DNA of 64,000 nt from Planctomycetota bacterium (GTDB lineage Bacteria > Planctomycetota > UBA1135): contig QQUA01000017.1 in NCBI GenBank assembly GCA_008501825.1, positions 124,001 through 188,000 of the forward strand. The letters are read 5' to 3'. A model generated the notes under the pieces. That model searched no databases. It saw nothing but the letters and a program-made list of their open reading frames with translations, and was not told where the DNA came from. Positions 45,685-54,593 of the stretch are shown one piece after another. Both the position numbers and the translations under genes were made by a program. Position 1 is the first letter of the stretch. Each line of letters starts with the position of its first letter.

Positions 45685-47340
45685 CTATTTCAAGTTCAAG
45701 CGATTCAAGCGAACCAGCTCATCGCTTTCTTCACCGGCTCCGTACAAATCCCAGTAAAGCTCGGCTTCGCCTTGTGCCGGGATATTCACTCCAACCATGG
45801 CGAAATTGTTGGCCGTGAACACCTTGCCAAGCCGATGGAATTGCACCCTCTTGGTGGGAGAAGGCGTTCCTTTTTTGCGATACTCCAGCTCGCCTCGATT
45901 GGCCACCGCCAAGCGCAGCAATCGCCCGGGAGACTTACAATAAGTGATGGCGCTGGTCGTAAGTTGATATACCTTGGCATCCGGATGAGCCCTTCGAGTT
46001 AAGCGGAATGAGGCCCCAACGTGGACGTCACCACTAAGAATGACAACCGTTTGCTTGCGCTGATGGGAGATTTGGAAAACCTGATCCAGCAGCCAATCCC
46101 TTTCCTCCCAATTGCTTTCATGCTCCCATCCATCGCGCAAATCATCGGCAATGCCAAGCAAGGGCAGATCCAAGTAATTCGAAACGAAAGACTTTAAGTG
46201 AACCACCGGCACCGGAGCCACCACGAATAGGACCTTGGCGGAAGCTGCTTTCGGACTCTCCAACCATTTCTCGAAACGTTTCTTTTGCGGAAGGCCGAGA
46301 ATGCGGGCTTGAGGCGCCTTGAAGTCTCGCTTGCCGCGCATGTCCAGCACGAAAATTCCCAATCGATCCCATTGAAATGAATAGTCATAAACTCCGTTAG
46401 GAGTCTTTGGATTATGTCCGTGTTGATACTCCTGGTAGACCTGTTTGGCCGCCTGAAACATTCGTCCAGCTAAAGCCAGGTTCTTCTTCTTGTTTTCCCA
46501 TTCGTACCAGGTATCCAACACATTGGACAATTCACTGTCGGTATAAGAGCCCCAGCCGTCCATGATTTCATGGTCGTCCCAAATCATGTAGGTGGGGAAG
46601 CTACGAAATACTCGGCGCAATTCCGCGTCGCCCCAATAGCCTCGATAAATGTCCCGGTACCAGGAAAGCATGGCCTGTCGCTGCTCCGCGACCGGCAGCT
46701 TCAGAACTTCTTTTTTATGGCTTTTCAGCCAACTCCAAATATTTACCGAGTCGTCACCATCCGTGTAGACCTGATCGCCACAGCCGAGGACGAAGTCGGC
46801 ATCCACGGTTTCCAAAATCTCGCGGAAGAACCGCCACATGTGCATGTTCTTGACTTGTCTGTCCTGAAAAGGCATGTGGCAACTGAAAATCCCGAATCGA
46901 ATTTTCTCAGCCCCTTCCGCTTGAGTTCTAAATCGGTGAACTCGATCGCGGCCTACCTCCCAGCGCTCTTCTCGGTCGGCGTCAGCGGAAAAAAGACCGT
47001 AGAAATATTCTTTGCCCGCTTTCAACCCTTCGACTTCAAAAACGTGGGTGGCATCGGTCCCATAGCCGATCTCCTGCCGAAGGACCGCCCCTGGGGTAGG
47101 ATCTTGCTTCCCGGCAAACTGAACCCAACCTTGCCCAAATCCTCCCTTTTGGAATTCCACGGGTTGAAGCCCGCGATCGAAACTTTCCTCACTGACGAAA
47201 AGGCAATATTCTCCGGCGGCATGCACTCGAACCCAAATCTTGGCGCTTTCAGTGGTGGTGTGGCCGACGATGGCAGAGCTGGTCAAACGGAGGCTGGGCC
47301 AGGGGCGATCCTCCCGAAAGGTGAAGGCAAGACGACTCAT
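45685..47340 (-). CDS. PhoD-like alkaline phosphatase/metallophosphatase
   Basis: Start ATG at 47340 (551 aa); a TTG eight codons upstream is possible. No signal peptide is visible, although PhoD enzymes are usually exported. An N-terminal Ig-like domain (AIVGHTTTESAKIWVRVHAAG) precedes the metallophosphatase core with DADFVLGCGDQVYTDGDD, YMIWDDHEIMDGWGS and VILSGDVHVGASF. These are the Fe/Ca ligands of PhoD-type phosphodiesterase/phosphatases. The gene is convergent with the HI0933-type gene (8 bp gap) and divergent from the tethered sigma gene. Confidence 0.88.
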   Translation of the reverse strand: MSRLAFTFREDRPWPSLRLTSSAIVGHTTTESAKIWVRVHAAGEYCLFVSEESFDRGLQPVEFQKGGFGQGWVQFAGKQDPTPGAVLRQEIGYGTDATHVFEVEGLKAGKEYFYGLFSADADREERWEVGRDRVHRFRTQAEGAEKIRFGIFSCHMPFQDRQVKNMHMWRFFREILETVDADFVLGCGDQVYTDGDDSVNIWSWLKSHKKEVLKLPVAEQRQAMLSWYRDIYRGYWGDAELRRVFRSFPTYMIWDDHEIMDGWGSYTDSELSNVLDTWYEWENKKKNLALAGRMFQAAKQVYQEYQHGHNPKTPNGVYDYSFQWDRLGIFVLDMRGKRDFKAPQARILGLPQKKRFEKWLESPKAASAKVLFVVAPVPVVHLKSFVSNYLDLPLLGIADDLRDGWEHESNWEERDWLLDQVFQISHQRKQTVVILSGDVHVGASFRLTRRAHPDAKVYQLTTSAITYCKSPGRLLRLAVANRGELEYRKKGTPSPTKRVQFHRLGKVFTANNFAMVGVNIPAQGEAELYWDLYGAGEESDELVRLNRLNLK

Positions 47341-47405
47341 GCTTGGGTGCTGGGGCTGGGCCAAATGGCTGGGCTGTAAAGAGAAACGACTTTAAGGAGA
47401 CTTTC

Positions 47406-47453
47406 ATGCCAACTCAAGCTGGCCGGCTTGGGGATTTCTTCGAAAATTGTTGA
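47406..47453 (+). CDS. Possible 15-codon leader peptide ahead of the tethered sigma gene
   Basis: An ATG at 47406 has the best Shine-Dalgarno of the neighbourhood, AAGGAGA (47394-47400), spaced 5 nt. The frame reads MPTQAGRLGDFFENC and stops with TGA at 47451. The sigma ATG (47494) is 40 bp further on, in a different frame and without a ribosome site. It could be a coupling leader, or chance, or a trace of an older N-terminus. Confidence 0.25.
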   Translation: MPTQAGRLGDFFENC

Positions 47454-47493
47454 AAGCTACCGCCCCCCACCTGCATTGGCTTGGGCAAAGACC

Positions 47494-50400
47494 ATGAACG
47501 GCCTCCCCCATCCCGCCGACCTCGAAGCCCTGCTTGCCCACCGAAACTGGGTGAAAGCTCTGGCTCGAAGTTTGGTTGCCGACCCGGCGACGGCGGAGGA
47601 CGTGGAGCAGCAAACTTGGCTGATCGCCCTGGAACGACCGCCCAAGCACGGCCGCAACCTCAAAGCCTGGCTGGCTTCGGTGACCCGCAGCGTTGCCGGA
47701 GGCACCTGGCGCGATCAGAAGCAACAACTTCGCAAGACGGAGCGGCTACAGGGACGCCTGGACCACGAGCCAGCCGAAGCTCCGTTAAAGCTGGCGGAAC
47801 GTCAAGAAACCTTTCGACACCTTGCGGCGCTGGTAGCGGAACTCGAAGAACCCTACGGTTCCGCCATCTACTTGCGATATTTCGAAGGACTTTCGGTCAA
47901 GGAAGTAGCTCAACAACTTCAGCTTCCCGCCGCAACGGCACAAACCCACCTTCACCGTGGCGTCGCCTTGTTGCGCAAACGGCTGCAGCTTCGATTCGGT
48001 TCCTCATGGAAGAGTCGATGCCTGGTCTTTTTGACCCCCATACCTGCGGCAAGCTCAGCCTTGCCTCCTTTGGCCGCCTTGACCATGTCCACCAAAACCA
48101 AACTGAGCTTTCTCGCCACTCTTCTGCTGTTGCCACTCCTGATCCTGCTCTATCAACAATTGCCGCAGGATCCAAAGCAAGAAATCGCTCCGGAGCTGGA
48201 AGGCAATGCGGCCCTTCCCCCCATCAAGGAAGAACTTTCCGGTATGGCAACCGAGACTCGAAGAATCACTCCCGCATCAGAAAGCGAGCCCTTGGAAAAG
48301 GAAGAGGGCAAGCAGGGCGGTCACTTGGTTCAAGTTTCTTTCGCCGACTCCTTGAAAGCCGCAGCTCATGCTGAAGTCCTATATTTCGACTTGGCCGACG
48401 AACGAGCGGCTGCTTGGCGAAGGGACCAATTCCATGATTGGACCGACCAAGAAACTCTTTTGGATCGATACGGAACCCTATATCGGGCCGATGAGCAAGG
48501 GCGGATTCTCCTGCCGCCACGGAAAAGCTTTGCCTACATAGGAGCCCGCCTGCCCGGCTTCTTTGCTTCGGTCTATCTTTTGCAGGACCTTCATCGCGAG
48601 CCCTATGCTCAAGTCGAGCTCCTACTCCGACCGGCTCATCACGTCCGGGTGCGAGTCTTGGACAGCTTTCAACAGCCGGTAGAGAACTTTCCCCTGGCCT
48701 ATCAGTTGTATTACAACGAAGTGCAGGGCAACAATCTACATCGGGTGCGAACCGGAAAAGACGGGCGAGCGGTTTTTCGGAATTTGCCGGACATCCTCTC
48801 TCGTAGTGGAGGATCCTTCGAACACCGTATCGTTCCGGCGGTACCCTGGCGGAATTCTCCTTTTTTGCGATTCACTCCAGAAAAGCTTCCTGAAAAAGAG
48901 TGGTTGATTCAACTGCCACCTATGGGAAGCGTACAAGTGCACTGCTTCGACGCCCAAGGGAAAGCGGTGTCGAACGGAACGGTGATTCACTTGCAGGCCA
49001 GGGGAGAGCCTCGAAATTCCGGCTTTGAAATCCAATCCCCGCTTGGCCACACCATGGCTTATCTGGATGGAGGTCAAACGGTGTTCCCATTTGTGGAAGT
49101 TGGGTTGGAAATCACCGCCGCTTTCCGGCCGGCCGGTTCAAAAGACTATCGATTCGTTCACGGTCGGGGGCCGATGCGCGCCAACGACCAAGCAAAACTG
49201 GAGATTTATGCCGCCGCCCCCGTGCCTCCCGTTCGTGCGCGCCTTGTGACCGTCAATGGAAATCCAATTCGACATCAAACGGTTGAATTGGAATTTTTCG
49301 ATCGCGACCATGCCGGCGATGCCTACAACCATGGAATCCGTCTGGCCAGCAATGAAAACGGGGAAATTGAATTTCAACCTCCCCTTTCCGATGACCAGGA
49401 TCAAGCCACAATATCTGCTTTAGTGGTCATTCCGGAAGGAGGCTCGAAAGCGGGACAGCTTCATTGGAGCACCACCGAGTTCAAAATCCAACGCCAAGGC
49501 TCGCCGGTGGAACTGGAGGATTGGATCGTCGGGCCGGAGTTGGTCGCCGGAGGCTTGGTTACAGATCATCGAAAACAGCCGAAGTCCGGTGTCGAGATGG
49601 TTTTGAAACTGGCCTGGTTACCCAAGGAGCCTTTGCACGAGAAGCTGGATCGCCCCCGCTATCTTTTCACTAGAACCGATGATTCCGGAAGGTTCGCGTT
49701 CCATGGTTGCCGGCCGGCAAACTTGGAGGATTGCCAGATCTTCGTAGAGACTAAAGAAGGAGCTGTACTCAGCCATCCTGAAAGCCACGCCATTCGCCTC
49801 GGAGCTGACGATCATGACTTTGTGATCGAACCCCAAACCATCGTGGAAGGGCGGATCCTCTGCGATTCCGATATTCCCCTGCAACGCTTGCGACTTCGAT
49901 TGGAAGTGGAAGACGCAACAGGGAAGTGGTCCCGTTTCCCTGAATTGGAGTCGGAAACCGGCCGATTTCAATTCATCCTTCCTTCGGACGGCAAGGGCTT
50001 CCTAGTTTTGGAAGCACTGAGTTCAGGAGAGAGTCTGGCGACTTCGGATACTTTCGATTTCGCCCAAGCAGATTTGAAATCCTTGGGTTGGCAGGAACTG
50101 GATCTTCGACATCAACTTTTCGTTCACCGCATCACCGCCGTCGGAACCAAGGGCGAGGTCGATTCGCCGCTAAAGGTCGTCTTTCCGGAAGTGTCCGAGA
50201 ATTGGATTCGGCACCTCCCCAACCCCTTTTCCTCCATCAGCCGTTCTCCTCAGCAACGAATTCAAATATCCGCTTCCGGTTACCGGCCTCAAGAAATTTT
50301 GGCCCGCGGTACCTCCGAAGTTTGGCTGCCGGACGCGATCCGGATTCAAGTTTGGCTGCCGGAGAACCTTCAATGGCCCGATCCTGAAGGTTGGAGCATA

Positions 50401-50721
50401 GTTGCAACCCGTTTCGTTTCTGGCCGGCCGACTCAGCCAACCATGGTCGGCCCCATTCAAGCTTCTATGGAAGGCGAGAACCCAAGTGCTTGGCTGTCCC
50501 TGCCGTCAGAGGGATCGTGGCAGCTCGCCTTGCAGTATCAACCGGTAAACCCGGAAACTCAAAAGCGAGTAGGCTTTCGCATTTTCGCCGGCGATCCGAA
50601 GGCTTCCAGTCAGGAAGTTCTGGTCCGGGATACCCAAGAAGCGCAAGCATGGGAATGGGTGGTCAGCCAACAAGAGATCGACAAGGTCATCGCCAGTGCC
50701 CAGGAATTTTGGGACCGGTAG
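47494..50721 (+). CDS. ECF sigma factor fused to a TM helix and a large extracytoplasmic region
   Basis: A 1075-aa protein from the ATG at 47494. Residues 15-75 are an ECF region 2 (LEALLAHRNWVKALARSLV, AEDVEQQTWLIALER, LKAWLASVTRSVAGG). Residues 110-168 are region 4 (LVAELEEPYGSAIYLRYFEGLS, LQLPAATAQTHLHRGVALLRKRL). A single TM helix follows at 204-221 (LSFLATLLLLPLLILLYQ). The remaining 850 residues should lie outside and contain several carboxypeptidase-regulatory-like or Ig-like segments (VRVRVLDSFQQPVENFPLAY, GGLVTDHRKQPKSGVEM, DDSGRFAFHGCRP). Sigma and sensor are thus one polypeptide, with no separate anti-sigma. Release by proteolysis would be needed for normal promoter binding; that is inference. 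Confidence 0.85.
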   Translation: MNGLPHPADLEALLAHRNWVKALARSLVADPATAEDVEQQTWLIALERPPKHGRNLKAWLASVTRSVAGGTWRDQKQQLRKTERLQGRLDHEPAEAPLKLAERQETFRHLAALVAELEEPYGSAIYLRYFEGLSVKEVAQQLQLPAATAQTHLHRGVALLRKRLQLRFGSSWKSRCLVFLTPIPAASSALPPLAALTMSTKTKLSFLATLLLLPLLILLYQQLPQDPKQEIAPELEGNAALPPIKEELSGMATETRRITPASESEPLEKEEGKQGGHLVQVSFADSLKAAAHAEVLYFDLADERAAAWRRDQFHDWTDQETLLDRYGTLYRADEQGRILLPPRKSFAYIGARLPGFFASVYLLQDLHREPYAQVELLLRPAHHVRVRVLDSFQQPVENFPLAYQLYYNEVQGNNLHRVRTGKDGRAVFRNLPDILSRSGGSFEHRIVPAVPWRNSPFLRFTPEKLPEKEWLIQLPPMGSVQVHCFDAQGKAVSNGTVIHLQARGEPRNSGFEIQSPLGHTMAYLDGGQTVFPFVEVGLEITAAFRPAGSKDYRFVHGRGPMRANDQAKLEIYAAAPVPPVRARLVTVNGNPIRHQTVELEFFDRDHAGDAYNHGIRLASNENGEIEFQPPLSDDQDQATISALVVIPEGGSKAGQLHWSTTEFKIQRQGSPVELEDWIVGPELVAGGLVTDHRKQPKSGVEMVLKLAWLPKEPLHEKLDRPRYLFTRTDDSGRFAFHGCRPANLEDCQIFVETKEGAVLSHPESHAIRLGADDHDFVIEPQTIVEGRILCDSDIPLQRLRLRLEVEDATGKWSRFPELESETGRFQFILPSDGKGFLVLEALSSGESLATSDTFDFAQADLKSLGWQELDLRHQLFVHRITAVGTKGEVDSPLKVVFPEVSENWIRHLPNPFSSISRSPQQRIQISASGYRPQEILARGTSEVWLPDAIRIQVWLPENLQWPDPEGWSIVATRFVSGRPTQPTMVGPIQASMEGENPSAWLSLPSEGSWQLALQYQPVNPETQKRVGFRIFAGDPKASSQEVLVRDTQEAQAWEWVVSQQEIDKVIASAQEFWDR

Positions 50722-50729
50722 TGCGGGAT

Positions 50730-51701
50730 TTAGCTCCAAGCGAAATCGTCATCGAAACGGTATTCCTGAAGATCGGCGTCCAAGCGGACCACTGAATCGG
50801 CATAAGAATGGCGGAATTCAGGAAAGGATTCCGGATGCAAACAGGCCGCCAGGATTTCCAGGCTGTCGAGGATCCTCGGCCCGGAACGGTTGAAATAAGC
50901 ATTGCCGTCGGCCAAATAAACCCTTCCTGCAGCCACCGCAGGCCAACGGTCCCACGGCAGCAGGCGGGGTAGATCGGCCAGCTCCTTTCGACTTCGCTGC
51001 AATGAAAAGCCGCAGGGTTTCAGCACCAAAACATCCGGTTGCAAGTCGGCCAACTCGGCATGGCTGAGTTGCGGACTGAGTTGGCCAGCTTCCGCTCCCA
51101 ACGGAATTCCGCCGGCCAGTTGAATCATTTCCGGCATCCAAGTCCCGCCCAGCAGAGTCGGTTCCAGCCATTCGATGGTAACCACCTTCGGCCGCAACTC
51201 GATTTCCTTCACCTTGGCTTCAATTCGAGCCATTCTTGTTTTCAAATCGGCCAGGGTGGCTTGACCTTCTTTTTGCCGCCCGGCAGCCTCGGCGATGCGA
51301 CTCAGGTCCTGAAAAATATCCTGCAATCGCGTCGGGTGCAGGCGCACGATCTTGACTTCGGAGCGCCTCAAATCCCGCAAGGCTTGCTCGACGTCGTCGA
51401 AAGACAAAGCGCAAACCTTGCACAAATCTTGAGTAAGCACCAGATCGAAAGATAGCTCCTGCAAGGCGTCCAGATCGAGGTGATAAATCGACAAAGTCTC
51501 CGCCACCATGCTTCGGATCGAACGATCGATGGCGAGACTGTCCGGATCCATGCTCAAGCGGGCGCGACTGACCACCGGCCGGTCCAAAATGGCGGGCGGA
51601 TAATCGCATTCGTGAGAACGGCCGACCAACTGCTCTTGGGCTCCCACAAAGCAGACCATTTCGGTGGCTGAGGGCAATAAGGAAAGAATTCTAGGACGCA
51701 C
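50730..51701 (-). CDS. BtuF-like periplasmic-binding-fold protein without signal peptide
   Basis: A 323-aa protein with a GTG start at 51701. The fold of type-III periplasmic binding proteins is clear: RILSLLPSATEMVCFVG, LVGRSHECDYP, LDALQELSFDLVLTQDLCKVCA, the long backbone helix around LADLKTRMARIEAKV, ADLQPDVLVLKPCGF and GRVYLADGNAYFNRSGPRILD. These match cobalamin-binding BtuF-like proteins. It has no export signal, as in the cytosolic subfamily with the conserved KVCA Cys, so transport seems unlikely; sensing or binding of a corrinoid or metal is more plausible. Its Shine-Dalgarno overlaps the stop codon of the esterase gene upstream, so both are translated together. Confidence 0.8.
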   Translation of the reverse strand: MRPRILSLLPSATEMVCFVGAQEQLVGRSHECDYPPAILDRPVVSRARLSMDPDSLAIDRSIRSMVAETLSIYHLDLDALQELSFDLVLTQDLCKVCALSFDDVEQALRDLRRSEVKIVRLHPTRLQDIFQDLSRIAEAAGRQKEGQATLADLKTRMARIEAKVKEIELRPKVVTIEWLEPTLLGGTWMPEMIQLAGGIPLGAEAGQLSPQLSHAELADLQPDVLVLKPCGFSLQRSRKELADLPRLLPWDRWPAVAAGRVYLADGNAYFNRSGPRILDSLEILAACLHPESFPEFRHSYADSVVRLDADLQEYRFDDDFAWS

Positions 51702-51707
51702 GTTTCT

Positions 51708-51713
51708 CTCCTT
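51708..51713 (-). promoter_or_regulatory. Shine-Dalgarno overlapping an upstream stop codon
   Basis: AAGGAG on the minus strand, 6 nt ahead of the GTG at 51701. Its first bases are part of the TAA stop of the esterase gene (51714-51712). This fixes the GTG start and shows coupled translation. Confidence 0.7.
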
Positions 51714-52722
51714 ACAAGGCGCTAAACAAGCGTGGCAAACTCACCTCGTACCGGAAGTCCATGTTGAAGTGTCCCCCATCGAAAAATTCGGCGTGATGAG
51801 CAATTTCCAAATCGCGCAAACGGGGCAAGAGTCGCCGCAATCCCCACTGCAAGGCGAATTCATCGCGCTCACCGGCATCCAGATAAAGAGCTTTCAAACC
51901 TCGCAAAGCGTCCGCTTTCTCCGGGTCGAACACCATGTGCAGAGGATCGTGCTGCAACCAGCGGGCAAAAACTTCCTGGTCCGGTTCGCCGGTCTCCAAA
52001 TCGAAAGGTAAATCCACTCCCATATCGCTTTCGAGGTTGGGCGAGTAGCACGAAGCCATCGCCAAGACGTCAATGGCATGGATCTCGGGAGTTCCGATGT
52101 TCAGATTTGGCAAAGCTTCCAGAAAAGCCTGGGGGCCTCCATGTTGGCGATAGACGTTAAGAGCAGCGGGAAAATCGCGGAAATACCCATATTCGAAGCC
52201 CATGTCGCCGGCGTGGCTGCCGGCAGCGGCGAAGAAACCCGGATTGCGCATGGCCAAAGTCAACGCTCCATAACCGCCGGAAGATTTACCGATGACGATG
52301 CGGCCATCGGCGCCGCCGCAACCGTGTTGTCCCTCGATGGAAGGAACCAACTCCTGAAGGAGATGGTCTTCATAAGCGCCGGTTGCCGGCGAGTTCATGT
52401 ACTGGCTGCCGCCGTAACGAGTTTCGCAAGACGGCCACAGATACACCGCGGGAGGCAACTTGCCCTCGGCGGTTAAGCGGTCCAGGCGCTCGGGCAAGTT
52501 TTCCGACCACATGGCCACGTTCATCACCCTCGGCCCGGTGCCGGTAAATCCGACCAGAATCAGCACCAGCGGCAGGTCGGAGGCGCCGTCCTTGGGCATG
52601 AGCAAGGGACACTGGCGAACGTGAGGATCGCCCAGCGGATTTCCCCGCAGAACCTGGCTATGGTGAGTGTAAAGGCTCAGCCGGCTTCCGCCGGGCAAGT
52701 CTCGTTCGTACCGACAGTCCAT
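51712..52722 (-). CDS. Alpha/beta-hydrolase esterase (Fes/esterase D-like)
   Basis: A 336-aa protein without signal peptide. The esterase fold is shown by LPLVLILVGFTGTG, YLWPSCETRYGGSQYMN, the nucleophile in IVIGKSSGGYGALTLAMRN (Gly-Lys-Ser-Ser-Gly), the acidic residue in LKALYLDAGERDEF, and the His in FFDGGHFNMDFR. It is an ordinary member of the putative-esterase family. With a BtuF-like protein coupled behind it, a siderophore- or corrinoid-related ester is conceivable. Only 20 bp separate its start codon from the divergent AIM24 gene. Confidence 0.82.
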   Translation of the reverse strand: MDCRYERDLPGGSRLSLYTHHSQVLRGNPLGDPHVRQCPLLMPKDGASDLPLVLILVGFTGTGPRVMNVAMWSENLPERLDRLTAEGKLPPAVYLWPSCETRYGGSQYMNSPATGAYEDHLLQELVPSIEGQHGCGGADGRIVIGKSSGGYGALTLAMRNPGFFAAAGSHAGDMGFEYGYFRDFPAALNVYRQHGGPQAFLEALPNLNIGTPEIHAIDVLAMASCYSPNLESDMGVDLPFDLETGEPDQEVFARWLQHDPLHMVFDPEKADALRGLKALYLDAGERDEFALQWGLRRLLPRLRDLEIAHHAEFFDGGHFNMDFRYEVSLPRLFSAL

Positions 52723-52742
52723 AGCCGTAGCATAGGCCCGTC

Positions 52743-53576
52743 ATGACTCAACCGCCTCCTCCGCCTCCGCCCTACCGGGAAAGTGTCTACCGCCGCCGGG
52801 CTCACGAGATCGACTTTCGCATTCACGGCGACGACCTTCAGTACGTGGAAATCGACCTGGATCCCGGCGAGGCCGCAGTGGCCGAAGCCGGCGCCATGTT
52901 GTTCATGACCGACGGCGTGGAGATGAATACGGTGTTCGGCGACGCCAGTGAACAGCAAGGCGGCTTCTTCGGCAAACTGGTCGGGGCCGGCAAACGCTTG
53001 CTCACCGGTGAGTCTCTGTTCATGACCGTATTCGAAGCCACCGGCCGCAGGGTTGAAACCGTGGCCTTCGCCGCTCCCTTCGCCGGCAAAATCGTTGAAG
53101 CCGATCTGATGGAGTTGGGCGGCGAGATCTTGTGCCAGAAGGATTCCTTCCTGTGCGGGGCGAAAGGCATCGCCATCGACATCGCCTTTACCAAGCGTCT
53201 CGGCACCGGCTTCTTCGGAGGCGAGGGATTTATTTTGCAGCGCATTCGCGGAGACGGCTTGGCCTTCCTGCACGCCGGTGGAACGGTAACCCGGCGCACC
53301 TTGGCCGCCGGCGAACGCCTCAAGGTCGATACCGGCTGTCTGGTCGCCTTCCAACCGTCGGTGGATTACGACATCGAATTCGTCGGCGGGATCAAAAACA
53401 CCTTGTTCGGCGGAGAAGGCTTGTTCTTCGCCACCATGACCGGTCCCGGGGACGTTTGGCTGCAATCGCTGCCGCTTTCCCGCTTGGCCAACCGCCTGGC
53501 CGGCGCCTTTGCTTCCCGCAAGGGCGAAGGATCCCTTCTCGGCGGCCTCGGAGATCTCTTGGACGGGCGGGAGTAA
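52743..53576 (+). CDS. AIM24/TIGR00266-family protein
   Basis: A 277-aa soluble protein. After a Pro-rich start (PPPPPPP) it shows the AIM24 beta-prism pattern: FRIHGDDLQYVEIDLDPGEAAVAEAGAMLFM, the conserved AGAM motif, AAPFAGKIVEADL, CQKDSFLCGAKGIAIDI, GTVTRRTLAAGERLKVDTGCLVAFQ and GGEGLFFATMTGPGDVWLQSLP. Bacterial members are trimeric and of unknown role; the yeast protein is mitochondrial. Gene is divergent from the esterase, with a terminator-like hairpin behind it. Confidence 0.92.
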   Translation: MTQPPPPPPPYRESVYRRRAHEIDFRIHGDDLQYVEIDLDPGEAAVAEAGAMLFMTDGVEMNTVFGDASEQQGGFFGKLVGAGKRLLTGESLFMTVFEATGRRVETVAFAAPFAGKIVEADLMELGGEILCQKDSFLCGAKGIAIDIAFTKRLGTGFFGGEGFILQRIRGDGLAFLHAGGTVTRRTLAAGERLKVDTGCLVAFQPSVDYDIEFVGGIKNTLFGGEGLFFATMTGPGDVWLQSLPLSRLANRLAGAFASRKGEGSLLGGLGDLLDGRE

Positions 53577-53596
53577 ACTTCCTTCCCGTTCAACTC

Positions 53597-53631
53597 AGCC
53601 CGCTGCCGCGATGAATTCGAGGCAGCGGGCT
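53597..53631 (+). terminator. Hairpin behind the AIM24 gene
   Basis: AGCCCGCTGCC (53597-53607) pairs over 11 bp with GGCAGCGGGCT (53621-53631). It lies 20 bp after the stop, but no T-run follows, so termination is likely but not certain. Confidence 0.55.
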
Positions 53632-53646
53632 GGCTGAATCTCAAAA

Positions 53647-54471
53647 ATGAAAGCTACTTGCCTTAAGTTTTTTTGGATGTTTGCTTTGACAACGGGTATT
53701 GCTTGCGGTCACCTGCCTGCAAGCAAGGAATCCGATACAGGTAGCCGGCTCTATGCTCAAAGTATGACTCAACTCGCTCCTGCCAAACCCATTCCGAGGG
53801 CGATTCCAAGAGATCCAGTGGATCCCTCGTGTTTGAAATTGCAGGGAACCGTATACGAAACGCCTCGTGGCTTAATTGAAGCCACTCTGAATCCGGGTTT
53901 ATCCGAACTTACCATCCTTCGGCATTATGGTCGACACAGTGGGAGTTGGACCTTTGATCTTGCAACCCAGCAGGAAGGCACTTTCCGTCCGCTCTGCATG
54001 GTCGGAGGAGAATCTCAGAATTTGTTCCTCGCCGGCACGATTCGTGAGACTTCCGAGTCCATCATTTATAGTTTCGACTTAGATTGGAACGGAGCCGATC
54101 CAAAACTAACTCCAAAAGTCCTTTACCGAGGAAGCGCATTTGGAGATGTCGTTTCCATAGCCAATGTGAAGGAGCTCAACGGTTCCCTTGTCGACTTTGA
54201 CTTCAGTCATGCTTCTTTGGCTTACCTAAGAATCTCTGATGGAACCATAACTCCGATTGCTTCATATCCTCAGTATCCGGAACTGATTCAGGTGTTTGGC
54301 CTTTCGATCGATTACTACAAGGCCGACCCGATCAAGGGATTTGAAGCTGGAGTGTGGATCACCCTGCAACCGGGGCAAGAAGTGGAGCATGTGCCCTCTA
54401 CCGGTACATTTACCGTTAACGTAGTCGATGATTTAGGCGATGGAGTTCTTGAGGAATATTGGGTGGATTGA
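53647..54471 (+). CDS. Exported protein of unknown function (lipoprotein-like)
   Basis: A 274-aa protein with signal FFWMFALTTGIACGHL, giving a possible lipid attachment at Cys20. No family is recognised. The mature part is beta-rich with several short strands ending in Gly-Ser or Asp-Leu, such as NQEAT-like runs of hydrophobics around LFLAGTIRE and SIIYSFDLDWNGADP. It may be a propeller-like binding domain. The base composition is AT-richer than the region to its left, starting a low-GC block that lasts to about 59.6 kb. Confidence 0.5.
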   Translation: MKATCLKFFWMFALTTGIACGHLPASKESDTGSRLYAQSMTQLAPAKPIPRAIPRDPVDPSCLKLQGTVYETPRGLIEATLNPGLSELTILRHYGRHSGSWTFDLATQQEGTFRPLCMVGGESQNLFLAGTIRETSESIIYSFDLDWNGADPKLTPKVLYRGSAFGDVVSIANVKELNGSLVDFDFSHASLAYLRISDGTITPIASYPQYPELIQVFGLSIDYYKADPIKGFEAGVWITLQPGQEVEHVPSTGTFTVNVVDDLGDGVLEEYWVD

Positions 54472-54593
54472 ATCTTCGAATTTGCAATTAATCTCCCCTT
54501 GAACTTGGAAAAAGTTTTCTGTTACCTAATTTTTTCCAAGGATAATTCAATTCGCCGCGTCAAGCGGATGACCTCAAAACCTTTTTTAGGAGT

